From: Fredericiella sp963839515
GTDB lineage: Bacteria > Chloroflexota > Anaerolineae > Caldilineales > Caldilineaceae
Reading direction: 5' to 3'
Assembly (NCBI GenBank): GCA_963839515.1
Contig: CAWIVN010000028.1
Span: 98,233 to 162,232 of the forward strand
DNA: 64,000 nucleotides
Shown: positions 1 to 8,164 of the stretch, piece after piece
Position numbering within the stretch: the stretch's first letter is position 1
How the letters are laid out: every line of letters starts with the position of its first letter
Position numbers and translations under genes: made by a program
Notes under the pieces: generated by a model
Seen by the model: only the letters and a program-made list of their open reading frames with translations
Databases searched by the model: none
Told to the model about the DNA's origin: nothing

Positions 1-71
1 CCGAGCGTGTAGGGCTCGTCGGTTGACATATTGGCTGCAAATACAGCTTTGTCTTTTTCCAGGTAGTCCAT
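1..71 (-). CDS. Partial protein, N-terminus only, unknown function
   Basis: An open frame on the minus strand starts at ATG 71-69 and runs off the left edge of the window. It reads MDYLEKDKAVFAANMSTDEP and continues a few residues further. An AGGGGGG purine run about seven bases upstream makes a good ribosome binding site. The visible 23 residues are too few to assign a family. It has the same orientation as the LCP gene to its right and lies behind several hairpins. Confidence 0.5.
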   Translation of the reverse strand, partial: MDYLEKDKAVFAANMSTDEPYTL

Positions 72-114
72 TGATGATCCCCCCTGCGTCGACGGGCGAA
101 CGAGTGAATGGGAA

Positions 115-208
115 GAGCGCAGACAAGGTGTCTGCGCTCAATGGCCGTAGGGTCTATAATAACTCGGGCACGAGGGCGTGCCCCCCGACCCGCACGAGGG
201 CGTGCGGG
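115..208. repeat. Three consecutive perfect hairpins between LCP gene and next minus-strand gene
   Basis: Three GC-rich stem-loops sit in a row: 115-139 (11 bp stem GAGCGCAGACA, 3-base loop), 166-183 (7 bp stem GGGCACG, loop AGGG) and 189-208 (8 bp stem CCCGCACG, loop AGGG). They follow the stop of the LCP gene on the minus strand. None is followed by a clear T-run, so they could be a terminator cluster or REP-like elements. The third resembles the hairpin at 7845-7867. Confidence 0.6.
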
Positions 209-229
209 CTGCGCAAGACACACAGGGGA

Positions 230-1819
230 TCAGCCGCCGTCTGCCGGTGGAAAGTCCAAGAGGCTGACGGGAGCGGGGGTGGGGGTCGGCAGCGGCAGCG
301 ACAATGCCTGTGGTGCGGGTGTCGGCGTGGGCAGGGCGAGGCCGCCGTCGGCAGCGGGCGGCGTGGCGGCAGGCATGGCTACCGATTCGGGCGTGGCTGG
401 GGCATCTGCCGCCGGGGGCTGTGCACCATCGGCTGGAGGTGGTGCGCCACCGTCGGTGGGCGCTGGCTGTGCGCCATCGTCGGCAGCAGGGGCTCCACCG
501 TCGATCGGTGCTGGTTGTGTGCCATCGGCTGCAACAGGGGCGGCGCCGTCGGGCGCAACGCCTGCAGCATCAAGGTCGACCGCCGACAGGTCCGGCGTGG
601 TGCTGGTCGTGTTAAAGGTGATGCCCGCGGGCAGCGGCTGGCAGCGCGTGGTGTCCTGGCGATTGGCATCCACCATGGCCGGGGCCGACCACACGCCTTC
701 GACGACCGCGCGCACATGGCCCGGATCGGCGATGCGCAGCACCGATGCGCCCTCGGCCGTGGTATAGCTTTGCAGGTCGGATAGGCTCAGGCCGCCGGCG
801 CGAACGTTGGCGGCATCCAAGTTGGTGCCCCAATTCATCAGGTCAAGCATATCGAGTACGCCCATATCCGTGGTGAACGTGCTCTGGAAGGCGCCGTACA
901 GCTCCGGAAACTTGGCCAACAGGCTGGTCTTGCTGACCTGGTCACGCAAGGCCCACAGGAACTGGCGCTGGCGGCGGTTGCGCCCAATGTCGCTCTCCCG
1001 ATAGCGCAGGCGCACGAACCAGTAGGCCGTATCGCCATCCATCCATACATCGCCCGCGGGCAGGGCAAAATAATCCCAGGCATTGGTATTGAGATTAAAG
1101 ATGGGCTCGTAGAAGGGGCAATCAAGATGCACCGTCACACCGCCGACAGCGTTGACGACGTCGATGAAGCCGTCCATGCGTACGCGCACCCAGTGGTTGG
1201 TGCTGATCCCCAGCATCTCCTGCAGCACTTGCGAGACCAGCTTGGGACCGCCCCCGCCGGGGCTGGCCTTCTCGCCCAGATAGTCCACCTGGTTGATGCG
1301 GCCCCAGCCATAACCGGGAATTTGCACATAGGTGTCGCGCGGGATGCTGAACACGGCCAGGCGATTGTTGGCGCGGTCCACGCCGACGACGATCACGACA
1401 TCCGTGCGCCATGAGGTCCAGCCCGGCCGATGGTCTGTACCAAGAACCAGGTAGTTATCAGTCTTGCTCCATTCAAACGAGGGGCCGGCCGGAACAGGCA
1501 GCGGCGTCGGCGCCATCGAGGGCGCCGCACCAACCAGCATTGCATCCGGCTGTTCGTTGGTGGCCGCCGTCTGCGGAAAAAGGGCCGCGCTCACGGAGAA
1601 GGGGCGCACGGGCGGCTGCGGCGGCTTGAAGTCCTCCGCGTTCAGTGCGGGAAGCGGGACACTGCTGCCTTTTGTGATTGCTAAGGGCGGTTTGGGTAGC
1701 GCATCCTGGGCGGCCTGTTGAACACCTGCTTCGCCGGCAAAGATGCTGGGGCCACACGAACTGATGAACAGCGATAAAACCAGCATGAGGCTGGTCGCCT
1801 TCCACCAACGCAACGACAT
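230..1819 (-). CDS. LytR-CpsA-Psr (LCP) family lipoprotein, cell-wall glycopolymer ligase
   Basis: 529 residues. LCP proteins transfer lipid-linked glycopolymers onto peptidoglycan outside the membrane. The chosen ATG (1819) follows an AGGAG site and begins a lipoprotein signal whose lipobox cysteine is residue 22 (SLFISSC). The catalytic LCP domain starts near NYLVLGTDHRPG and continues through TDVVIVVGVDRAN and FSIPRDTYVQIPGYGWGRIN, with the conserved acidic and arginine positions. The last ~120 residues are a low-complexity Ala/Pro/Asp/Gly tail with repeats of the type DGGAPxxADGAQPAP, probably a wall-spanning linker. An in-frame start further upstream (2179) would add a non-homologous extension and is rejected. 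The neighbouring LCP gene is a diverged paralogue. Confidence 0.88.
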   Translation of the reverse strand: MSLRWWKATSLMLVLSLFISSCGPSIFAGEAGVQQAAQDALPKPPLAITKGSSVPLPALNAEDFKPPQPPVRPFSVSAALFPQTAATNEQPDAMLVGAAPSMAPTPLPVPAGPSFEWSKTDNYLVLGTDHRPGWTSWRTDVVIVVGVDRANNRLAVFSIPRDTYVQIPGYGWGRINQVDYLGEKASPGGGGPKLVSQVLQEMLGISTNHWVRVRMDGFIDVVNAVGGVTVHLDCPFYEPIFNLNTNAWDYFALPAGDVWMDGDTAYWFVRLRYRESDIGRNRRQRQFLWALRDQVSKTSLLAKFPELYGAFQSTFTTDMGVLDMLDLMNWGTNLDAANVRAGGLSLSDLQSYTTAEGASVLRIADPGHVRAVVEGVWSAPAMVDANRQDTTRCQPLPAGITFNTTSTTPDLSAVDLDAAGVAPDGAAPVAADGTQPAPIDGGAPAADDGAQPAPTDGGAPPPADGAQPPAADAPATPESVAMPAATPPAADGGLALPTPTPAPQALSLPLPTPTPAPVSLLDFPPADGG

Positions 1820-2016
1820 ATATGAGGACTCCTGGTGCGGCCGGCACGACAAGGGGAGTGCCTTCCCGGCTCGCAGACGATTATTCACGCGCTGTCGCCC
1901 CGACGTTCTGTCGGCGGCCAAAACGCGAGTTAGTTTACAGAGGTAACGGTTTTTGGGCAAGAACAGGATTGGGGCGATTGCGAAGGACACGTGGGGTGAA
2001 TGTCCGCGGGAGGCAA

Positions 2017-2049
2017 ATGTCCCCGGGACGTGCGACGTCCCGGGGACAT
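2017..2049. terminator. Perfect 15-bp hairpin between the two LCP genes
   Basis: ATGTCCCCGGGACGT (2017-2031) and its exact reverse complement (2035-2049) surround a three-base loop. It lies just downstream of the second LCP gene on the minus strand. It lacks a clear T-run, so it may be a terminator or a member of the palindromic repeats scattered through this window. Confidence 0.6.
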
Positions 2050-2070
2050 GGGGCCCACCGTCTCGATCTT

Positions 2071-3104
2071 TTATCCGGGGCAGCGCTCGTCTTGCGTATT
2101 CGCGTCCAGCAGCGGAGGCGTGGTGAACAGACCTTTGGCGGCCTCGGCGATCTTGGCCCAGTTGGGGTACCAGACCCACATCTGCCCGGCGTAGCCTTCC
2201 TTGATCATGCTGGGGTCGTTGACGACAAAGCCGTGCACGTTTTCGGCGTTCAGTCCCATCGCAAAGCGCACCAGTTTGATGGCATCGCGCAGCCCCAGGT
2301 CAGTCTGCACGTGGTCGTTGAGAGCCTGGTACATGGCCGGGACACGTGCCAGCAGGTTCTCGTCGAGAATCTGGCTGCGCACGGCCCAGGCGAAGCGCTG
2401 CTGCCGCCGCTCGCGCTCGAGGTCCCCCCCACCAGGCGGCTGCGTACATAGCTGAGCGCCTCGCCACCGTTCAGCCGGTGCACGCCCTTGTCCAATGCCA
2501 GCGGCAAGCCGCCCTGGTCATAGCCCTGCGGGTCGTACAACGGACAGTCCACCTCAATTTCGACGCCGCCCATGGCATCGACCAGCTTTTTGAACGCCTC
2601 GAAGTCAAAGCGAATATAGTGGTCGATGGGCACGCCGATCTTCTTCTCGATGATCTGGCCCAATAGCTTGGGGCCGCCGCCGTTGGGTTCATCCTGCTCG
2701 CCGAGATAGTCGATGACGTTAATTTTGTTACCGCGGTGGTCGGGAATCTCGTCCACATAGATGTCGCGCGGCAGCGAGATGACACCGACCTGCTTGGTTG
2801 CCTCGTCGATGGCGAGGATCATCATCACGTCAGTGCGCCAGTTAGGCGTGTTGGGACGGCGGTCACTGCCCAATAGCAGGATGTTCGTCGTATCTTGCAG
2901 CGAGGGTGAAGCAGCCGCAACGGCACTGGGCTTCTCAGGCGGCTTGACGGAGGGCTGCTGCGCCTGCTCGGCGGCGGGTTGTTGAGGCGCGGCCAGCGCG
3001 GCACCGGCTGTCGTAAACAGCAGTGAGAAAACGATGAGTGTCGAAAAAAGCACCTGGATGGGGGAGCGAGTGCGCGCGTGATCGGTACGCGTGTTCATGG
3101 TCAT
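2071..3104 (-). pseudogene. Second LCP family protein, frameshifted in a poly-C/G run
   Basis: The N-terminal part (ATG 3104) has a signal/anchor (VLFSTLIVFSLLFTTAGAALA region) and the LCP core: NILLLGSDRRPNTPNWRTD, SLPRDIYVDEIPDHRGNKIN and YVRSRL. The reading frame then goes wrong at the seven-base C run 2424-2430 (G7 in the sense strand). One added G restores VGGDLERERRQQRFAWAVRS and joins the correct C-terminal LCP sequence, which is open down to 2071 (…GYAGQMWVWYPNWAKIAEAA). The corrected protein is about 344 residues and has no tail. A homopolymer indel could be a sequencing error or a phase-variable switch. Confidence 0.8.
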
Positions 3105-3161
3105 GATATTCCCTGCCCTACTGGCCCCCCAGCTTGGCGTATATTGTGCGGTTAGATTACG

Positions 3162-3725
3162 TCAACTGCGCTCCCGGCGCAGATCGGCGTAGACACGTGC
3201 GGAAGCGGCGTACTGCCATTCCCCTACTTCCCAGAACTCCTGCAATGTGCGATGCCCGGCTCGTTCGTACACCAATGCCTGGTGCACCATCTCTAGCTTG
3301 TCGGCGTCGCGAACGAGCCGGGCCTCCGGCGAGGCTGCGCTGTTGTAGTCCTCCCACAGGCGTGCGTACTTGTCTCCGTTGGCGACTGCTCCCAGTATAA
3401 TCGCCATGGCCCTGGCCTCCGCTGCGTGTTTCGCCGCCTTACCTAACAGCTCCGTGCTGCGCTTGGGCAGGTCGGTGAGAAGACCTTCGGCCAGATCATG
3501 CACCACTGCGATAGTGACGATCTGGCCGACATCCAACGGACGAACCAGGCCCTCTGCCGCCCAATCTTCGTTCACCGCCTCGGCCAATGCAATGGCCAGC
3601 AAGGCGACGGCACACGAATGGTCGGCTACCGTTTCACAAGGTGTCACGCCATTTAGCAGCCAGCCAGTGCGGGGCAGCCGCTTGAGGACGTTTACATGCT
3701 CAAGATACTCAAAAGTTGCTGCCAT
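3162..3725 (-). CDS. HD-domain phosphohydrolase, YfbR/HDDC2-like 5'-deoxynucleotidase
   Basis: 187 residues. The metal ligands of the HD superfamily are visible: H36 in TVADHS, H76-D77 in VVHDLAEG, and the late aspartate in VRDADKLEM. This spacing matches the HDDC2/YfbR group, which dephosphorylates deoxynucleoside 5'-monophosphates; the exact substrate here is inference. It lies upstream of the LCP2 gene and directly downstream of cinA on the minus strand, with a 21-base gap, so it may be co-transcribed with cinA. Confidence 0.85.
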   Translation of the reverse strand: MAATFEYLEHVNVLKRLPRTGWLLNGVTPCETVADHSCAVALLAIALAEAVNEDWAAEGLVRPLDVGQIVTIAVVHDLAEGLLTDLPKRSTELLGKAAKHAAEARAMAIILGAVANGDKYARLWEDYNSAASPEARLVRDADKLEMVHQALVYERAGHRTLQEFWEVGEWQYAASARVYADLRRERS

Positions 3726-3746
3726 GTCTATAGAAAAATCACGAAA

Positions 3747-5000
3747 TCAGGCAGCAAATTGCCACAGCTTGCGCAAGGCATCGTTGCCGATGCTCACAAT
3801 CGTATAGTCATCGATGCCGCCAAAGCGCAGGCGAGTGGTTTCCAGGCGACTTTCTCCTGCTAATGCCAGCCAGGTCTCGCCACTTTGCGTGCCAAAGACG
3901 CCTTCGTCGCTGCCGGCAGTGCCAATCAGCGCCACACCAATTGTCGCGCCTGCCTGGTCGCGGGCCTCTTGGGCCGCAGCGGCCGCAGCACGCTCCATCA
4001 TTTGACTATCCGAAATGGGTCCATTCTTGGCCTCCACAAAGGCAGCGTGCACCTGTTCCAGGCTCAACACCTGCTGCAGCAACACCGGATTGTACTCCGG
4101 ATCGGCCTTGGCCAACCGCTCTGCCAGGGCACCGCGCGTGTTGCTCTCGACCATCGCCAACGTGATGCCTGACCTGCCGGCGGCTGGCGCCAATCTGCCC
4201 ACCAGCACTGTCTCGTAGCTCTCACCCGGCATAGTCGAGTAGATAAACTCGCCCATGCGCTGGCGTACGGTATCCTCGGCGCTGTCAAGCAAGTCCTCGG
4301 CCTCGTCGGCCGTCTCGGCGCGCGCCGCAATCCGAATATCGCATTGGCCGGTGTGCGCCGCCAGCCCTGCCGTCGGGTTAACGGAATGCATGAGGTCGTC
4401 CAGAATCACGTCGATGGTGCTTTCGCCGATGCCAATTGTACGCAGGATGCGGCGGCGGATGATCCCGCTCTCGCCCGCCTTGCGGCGCAGGTACGGCAAT
4501 ACAGTGTCGGCCATCAACCGTTTCATCTCACGCGGTACGCCCGGCAAGGCAATGACGGCGCAGCGCTCGGTCTCGACGATAAAACCGGGCGCCGTGCCGA
4601 TCGGATTCTCAATCAAAGTCGAGTCCTGCGGCACATACGCCTGCTGGATGTTGTTCTCGGTCAACTGCGCGCCAAAACGCTCAAAGCGCTGCTTGAGCGT
4701 CGCCAGTGCGCCTTCATGCAGCACAAGCGTGCGGCCGGTAGCATTGGCGATCGCCTGGCGCGTGATGTCGTCCACCGTCGGACCCAGGCCGCCCGTCACA
4801 ATGATGGCGTCGCAGCGCGCCATGCTCTGCTCGATGACGCCACGCACGCGGGGTTCGTTGTCGCCGACGGTGGTCTTGTAGTACAGGTTAACGCCCGCCT
4901 CGCGCAGTTGCTGGGCGATCCACGCCGCATTGGTGTCGACGATGTCGCCCAGCAGAATCTCGGTTCCCGTGGTTACGATCTCAGCGATGATGGCCGGCAT
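3747..5000 (-). CDS. cinA: CinA-like protein (MoaB/MogA domain plus degenerate PncC domain)
   Basis: 417 residues, normal length for CinA. The N-terminal molybdopterin-binding-like domain is well preserved: EIVTTGTEILLGDIVDTNA, TVGDNEPR, IVTGGLGPTVDDITRQA, PGFIVE and ALPGVPREMK. The C-terminal NMN-deamidase (PncC) region is eroded: the canonical AESCTGG reads VESNTRG, and the tyrosine-containing VVAYSNEAK block is not recognisable. The pyrophosphatase half may therefore work while deamidation is doubtful. It starts four bases after the stop of the CpXC gene. Confidence 0.88.
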   Translation of the reverse strand: MPAIIAEIVTTGTEILLGDIVDTNAAWIAQQLREAGVNLYYKTTVGDNEPRVRGVIEQSMARCDAIIVTGGLGPTVDDITRQAIANATGRTLVLHEGALATLKQRFERFGAQLTENNIQQAYVPQDSTLIENPIGTAPGFIVETERCAVIALPGVPREMKRLMADTVLPYLRRKAGESGIIRRRILRTIGIGESTIDVILDDLMHSVNPTAGLAAHTGQCDIRIAARAETADEAEDLLDSAEDTVRQRMGEFIYSTMPGESYETVLVGRLAPAAGRSGITLAMVESNTRGALAERLAKADPEYNPVLLQQVLSLEQVHAAFVEAKNGPISDSQMMERAAAAAAQEARDQAGATIGVALIGTAGSDEGVFGTQSGETWLALAGESRLETTRLRFGGIDDYTIVSIGNDALRKLWQFAA

Positions 5001-5004
5001 GGGG

Positions 5005-6585
5005 CTACATCATCAACTGGGCCTGGGCGCGCACCGACTTGAGCTTGTCGGCCACGTCCACGGCATTGCGTGCGCGGAAATCGTCTTCCAGCTGCCGCAG
5101 CGCCTCGACAAAGTCGGGGCTGATCAGACTGCGGTTCTCTTCCAACAGTTTGCGCACGCCGCCCTTATCCTGGGCATTGACAAGCTGGTTGATCAGCCGC
5201 ATCTCCGGCGGCATGCGCTCTTGCAGAATGTCGAGCGCGGCGTCGTAAATCTCGCGCAGGCGGCGGGCGGCGGCCGTGGCATTGTTCTTCTCGGCACGCT
5301 CGATGTTGCTTGCTAACAGGCCGAGGAAGGTATCGTCGATGGCATCGGCATACTGCTGCAGCGCCTCGGCGGCGTCGGGCGCCTCAAGAACCGCCTGGAG
5401 CACTTCCTGCACCTGGGCGGCGGCAGCCTGCACATTTTGGCGCTGCTGGTCCTGCAGTTCAGTCACCAGCGCGCGCAGTTCTTCCAGCTTCTGGCGCTCG
5501 TCCGCAGCGGTCGTCTGGTCGATGCGTTCAGACAGCAAGAGCAAGAATTGGTAATCAAGGATGGGACCGAGCGATACGGCCGCCGAAGTGACGATGTCAC
5601 GGCCGTCCTCGCCCTGCCAGGCACCTACGAGGATGTCGAGCACATCCTCGCGCGTGGCGGTGGGCGGGATCGAGTCGAGCAGATCGCGAATCTTGTCCTG
5701 CAGTGCCTTGATTTCCTTGCCCGCCTCGGTCTTGGTTAACAGTGCGTTGCGCAGGGCCATCATCTGCTGGGCAGCCTGCGGGTCGCCTTGGGAACTGATC
5801 ATGACGGCTAGCCGGTCGAGCAAACCAAAGAACTGGCGGTCGATCAGGTCGGCGTAGCGGCCAATGGCGATATCGAGGGCCTGTTCGTCGTCGGTGAGGC
5901 GCACCAGGTTCTGCAGGGCATCGGTCTGCGCACGCTGGCGGCGCAGCATCTCGGGCGTAACGCCCTGGAACTCCCACAGTTTTTCGACAAAGCGCTGCCA
6001 GTCCATGTACTGCTTGGGCGTGAGCATATAACCGCGGCGCTGCTCCTGCGGCAGCCGGCGCATGAGCGCCTGGGTCAGATCACCGATCAGCTTTTGGCGC
6101 TGGACGTCGTCCATACCGGTGGGGGGCGTGTAGACTCCCAGGAAATCGTGGCCGGGGTCGTGAATCATCAGCGGCGCGTTGAGGGCGCCGCCTGCCCCAC
6201 AGTTTGGGCACATCGCCACGTTGACCTGGCCGCCCAGCAGTGCGCCGAGCAACTCGGGGTTGGCACCGAGGTCGATGATCGAGAAAATCGGCACGACAAA
6301 GGGGGTGCCGCAACTGGGGCACTGCACCTGCGCGCCTGTCGGCGGGAAGAGAAACTCCTGCCCGCGCCCGCGCCGGCCCTGGGCGGCAGCATCGGCCCCT
6401 TCGGCAGGCGCGCCCGCCTCCGGTTGCGCCTGGAGCTGCTCATCTGAAGGCTGGGCAGCCGTCTCTTCTTCGCTGCGCTTGCGGGCATAGCCCTTGGGCA
6501 GCTCAATGCCGCTACTGCCGCTGCTGCCGGCACTGCCGCCGCCCTGCGGGCGCTTGTCCTGACCGGGTAAGAGTATTCCACTCAT
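5005..6585 (-). CDS. CpXC-domain (zinc ribbon) protein with long helical C-terminus
   Basis: 526 residues. ATG 6585 was chosen because GGACGA lies about ten bases upstream; an earlier in-frame start would add unrelated residues. The first ~95 residues are a Gly/Ser/Glu-rich linker. Two CxxC pairs follow, VQCPSCGTPF and AMCPNCGAG, the signature of CpXC domains. The rest is alpha-helical with Gln/Ala/Leu-rich heptad-like stretches. No catalytic motif was found. It heads the minus-strand cluster with cinA and the HD protein. Its function is unknown. Confidence 0.8.
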   Translation of the reverse strand: MSGILLPGQDKRPQGGGSAGSSGSSGIELPKGYARKRSEEETAAQPSDEQLQAQPEAGAPAEGADAAAQGRRGRGQEFLFPPTGAQVQCPSCGTPFVVPIFSIIDLGANPELLGALLGGQVNVAMCPNCGAGGALNAPLMIHDPGHDFLGVYTPPTGMDDVQRQKLIGDLTQALMRRLPQEQRRGYMLTPKQYMDWQRFVEKLWEFQGVTPEMLRRQRAQTDALQNLVRLTDDEQALDIAIGRYADLIDRQFFGLLDRLAVMISSQGDPQAAQQMMALRNALLTKTEAGKEIKALQDKIRDLLDSIPPTATREDVLDILVGAWQGEDGRDIVTSAAVSLGPILDYQFLLLLSERIDQTTAADERQKLEELRALVTELQDQQRQNVQAAAAQVQEVLQAVLEAPDAAEALQQYADAIDDTFLGLLASNIERAEKNNATAAARRLREIYDAALDILQERMPPEMRLINQLVNAQDKGGVRKLLEENRSLISPDFVEALRQLEDDFRARNAVDVADKLKSVRAQAQLMM

Positions 6586-6691
6586 ATGAGTACATCGTCC
6601 TTTATGGCTTGCGTTCGTCCGCAGCACGCGGCTGCCCCAATAGAAGGACAGTGTACCGCAAAGGCGCGTACGGGCACAAGCATTACCGTGT

Positions 6692-6697
6692 TATAAT
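6692..6697 (+). promoter_or_regulatory. -10 box TATAAT placed for a leaderless hisC-like transcript
   Basis: A perfect TATAAT ends eight bases before the ATG at 6706, and there is no Shine-Dalgarno sequence. Transcription would start at or next to the start codon. The -35 region is poor. Confidence 0.55.
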
Positions 6698-6705
6698 CAC
6701 TCTCC

Positions 6706-7791
6706 ATGACCAACGAACAACAGCATCACTGGATCAAGCCCGGCATTCGCGGCCTGCCGGCGGCGAACCCGTTGCGCGTGGACGCGCACCGTCATAGACT
6801 GCACTGGAATGAAAATCCGTACGAGTTTCCGGCCGACCTCAAGGAAATCGTGCTCGAACGGCTGGCACGGGCAGGCTGGGCCCGCTATCCCCTGGGGCTG
6901 CGCCCGTGGTCGCTGATCGACCGTATCGCCACACACAATGGGGTCGGGACCGACCAGGTCGTCGCCGGCCCCGGCTCGTCCGATCTGATCAAGGTCGTGA
7001 TGAACAGCGTGCTGCACGCTGGCGACAACGTGGTGCTGCCCAGCCCCACCTTCCTGGCTTATAGACCAGGCGTGCGCGCAATGCAGGCGAACAGCGTCGA
7101 GGTGCCCCTTGCGGCGCAAGACAACTTCGCCCTGCCGGTCGATGCGCTGATCGAAGCGGCGGAGGTCAACGAGGCGCGGCTCGTCGTCATCTGCGCACCC
7201 AATAACCCCACGGGTACTGTTTACCAGATCGATGACTTGGGACGCATCGCGGCCGGCTGTCCCGGCTTGTTGCTGGTGGATGCCGCCTACAGCGAGTTTA
7301 GCGGGCAAGATTTTGCGCCGCTCCTGGCGCACGACAACGTCATGGTGCTGCACACCTTTAGCAAGCTGTACGCCATGGCCGGCGTGCGCGTCGGCTACGT
7401 GCTGACCAGTTCGTACTTAGCGGGCCAGTTGCAGAAGGCCGTCAGCGATTTCCCGTTGAGCGTCTTTGCCGAACTGACGGCCGAGGTGGCGTTGGAGCAC
7501 AGCCAGCGCTTTGAGGCCGCGCGCGAGCAGATCCTGCGCGAGCGCGAGCGACTGGCCGCGGCACTGGGGCAAATCCCCAGCGTACACGTCTATCCCAGCG
7601 GCACCAACTTCCTGCTCGTGCAGCTGGATCGCCCGAAGCAGCCGCTGCTGGACTATCTACTACACGAACACAGTCTCCTGGTATCCGATTTGGCTGCCTA
7701 CGCCGAACTGGAGGACTGCGTACGCGTGTCAGTTGGCACCCCCGACCAGAACGATCTTGTGCTGCGCGGGTTCCAAGAACACCTCATATAA
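6706..7791 (+). CDS. Histidinol-phosphate aminotransferase family (class I/II PLP aminotransferase)
   Basis: 361 residues, typical of HisC. Signatures seen: LHWNENPYEFP, GPGSSDLIKVVMN, CAPNNPTGTVY, LLVDAAYSEF and the Schiff-base lysine K220 in HTFSKLYAMAGVRVGY. A second, closer-spaced hisC lies at 60245 beside hisD and hisB, so this stand-alone copy may serve another substrate such as aromatic amino acids or a cobalamin precursor. It is transcribed divergently from the CpXC gene. Confidence 0.85.
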   Translation: MTNEQQHHWIKPGIRGLPAANPLRVDAHRHRLHWNENPYEFPADLKEIVLERLARAGWARYPLGLRPWSLIDRIATHNGVGTDQVVAGPGSSDLIKVVMNSVLHAGDNVVLPSPTFLAYRPGVRAMQANSVEVPLAAQDNFALPVDALIEAAEVNEARLVVICAPNNPTGTVYQIDDLGRIAAGCPGLLLVDAAYSEFSGQDFAPLLAHDNVMVLHTFSKLYAMAGVRVGYVLTSSYLAGQLQKAVSDFPLSVFAELTAEVALEHSQRFEAAREQILRERERLAAALGQIPSVHVYPSGTNFLLVQLDRPKQPLLDYLLHEHSLLVSDLAAYAELEDCVRVSVGTPDQNDLVLRGFQEHLI

Positions 7792-7844
7792 CCGGCACTC
7801 CCCTTCTGCAGGTCCTGCGCCGGGATATAGCAGCACGCGGCAAA

Positions 7845-7867
7845 AGTCCGCACGCGGCGTGCGGACT
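7845..7867. terminator. Hairpin after the aminotransferase gene
   Basis: AGTCCGCACG and CGTGCGGACT form a 10 bp stem with a CGG loop, flanked by AAAA on the left and AAA on the right. On the minus strand it ends in TTTT. It could act as a terminator; it also resembles the hairpin at 189-208. The rest of 7792-8164 shows no gene, only the secD promoter. Confidence 0.5.
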
Positions 7868-8012
7868 AAACGATGGGCGGCACTATTTTGAAACTGCAGA
7901 AAGGTATCGGAGCACCAGCGGGCACTTGCGGGCGCGGGCCTGCGCCTGCACCGCCCCGTCGACCTAGCAGAGCCGCACGGGGCATGACAGTGTGGACTGT
8001 ACCGAACGAAAT

Positions 8013-8042
8013 TTGTATTGCCTTTCGCAGTACACGTATAAT
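8013..8042 (+). promoter_or_regulatory. Sigma-70-type promoter upstream of secDF
   Basis: TTGTAT at 8013-8018 and a perfect TATAAT at 8037-8042 are separated by 18 bases. The predicted start lies about 115 bases before secD, leaving room for a leader in which no known riboswitch was recognised. Confidence 0.55.
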
Positions 8043-8164
8043 AGCAAGGTTGTTCGGATGGGACTTGGCCATCCGGCGCGGCCTGTCGCGGACGAGACAC
8101 TCCGCCCCCGCAGGGTTTGCCCAGACCGGGCATTTGATGATCAGATGGAGTAGACAAGGAACGT

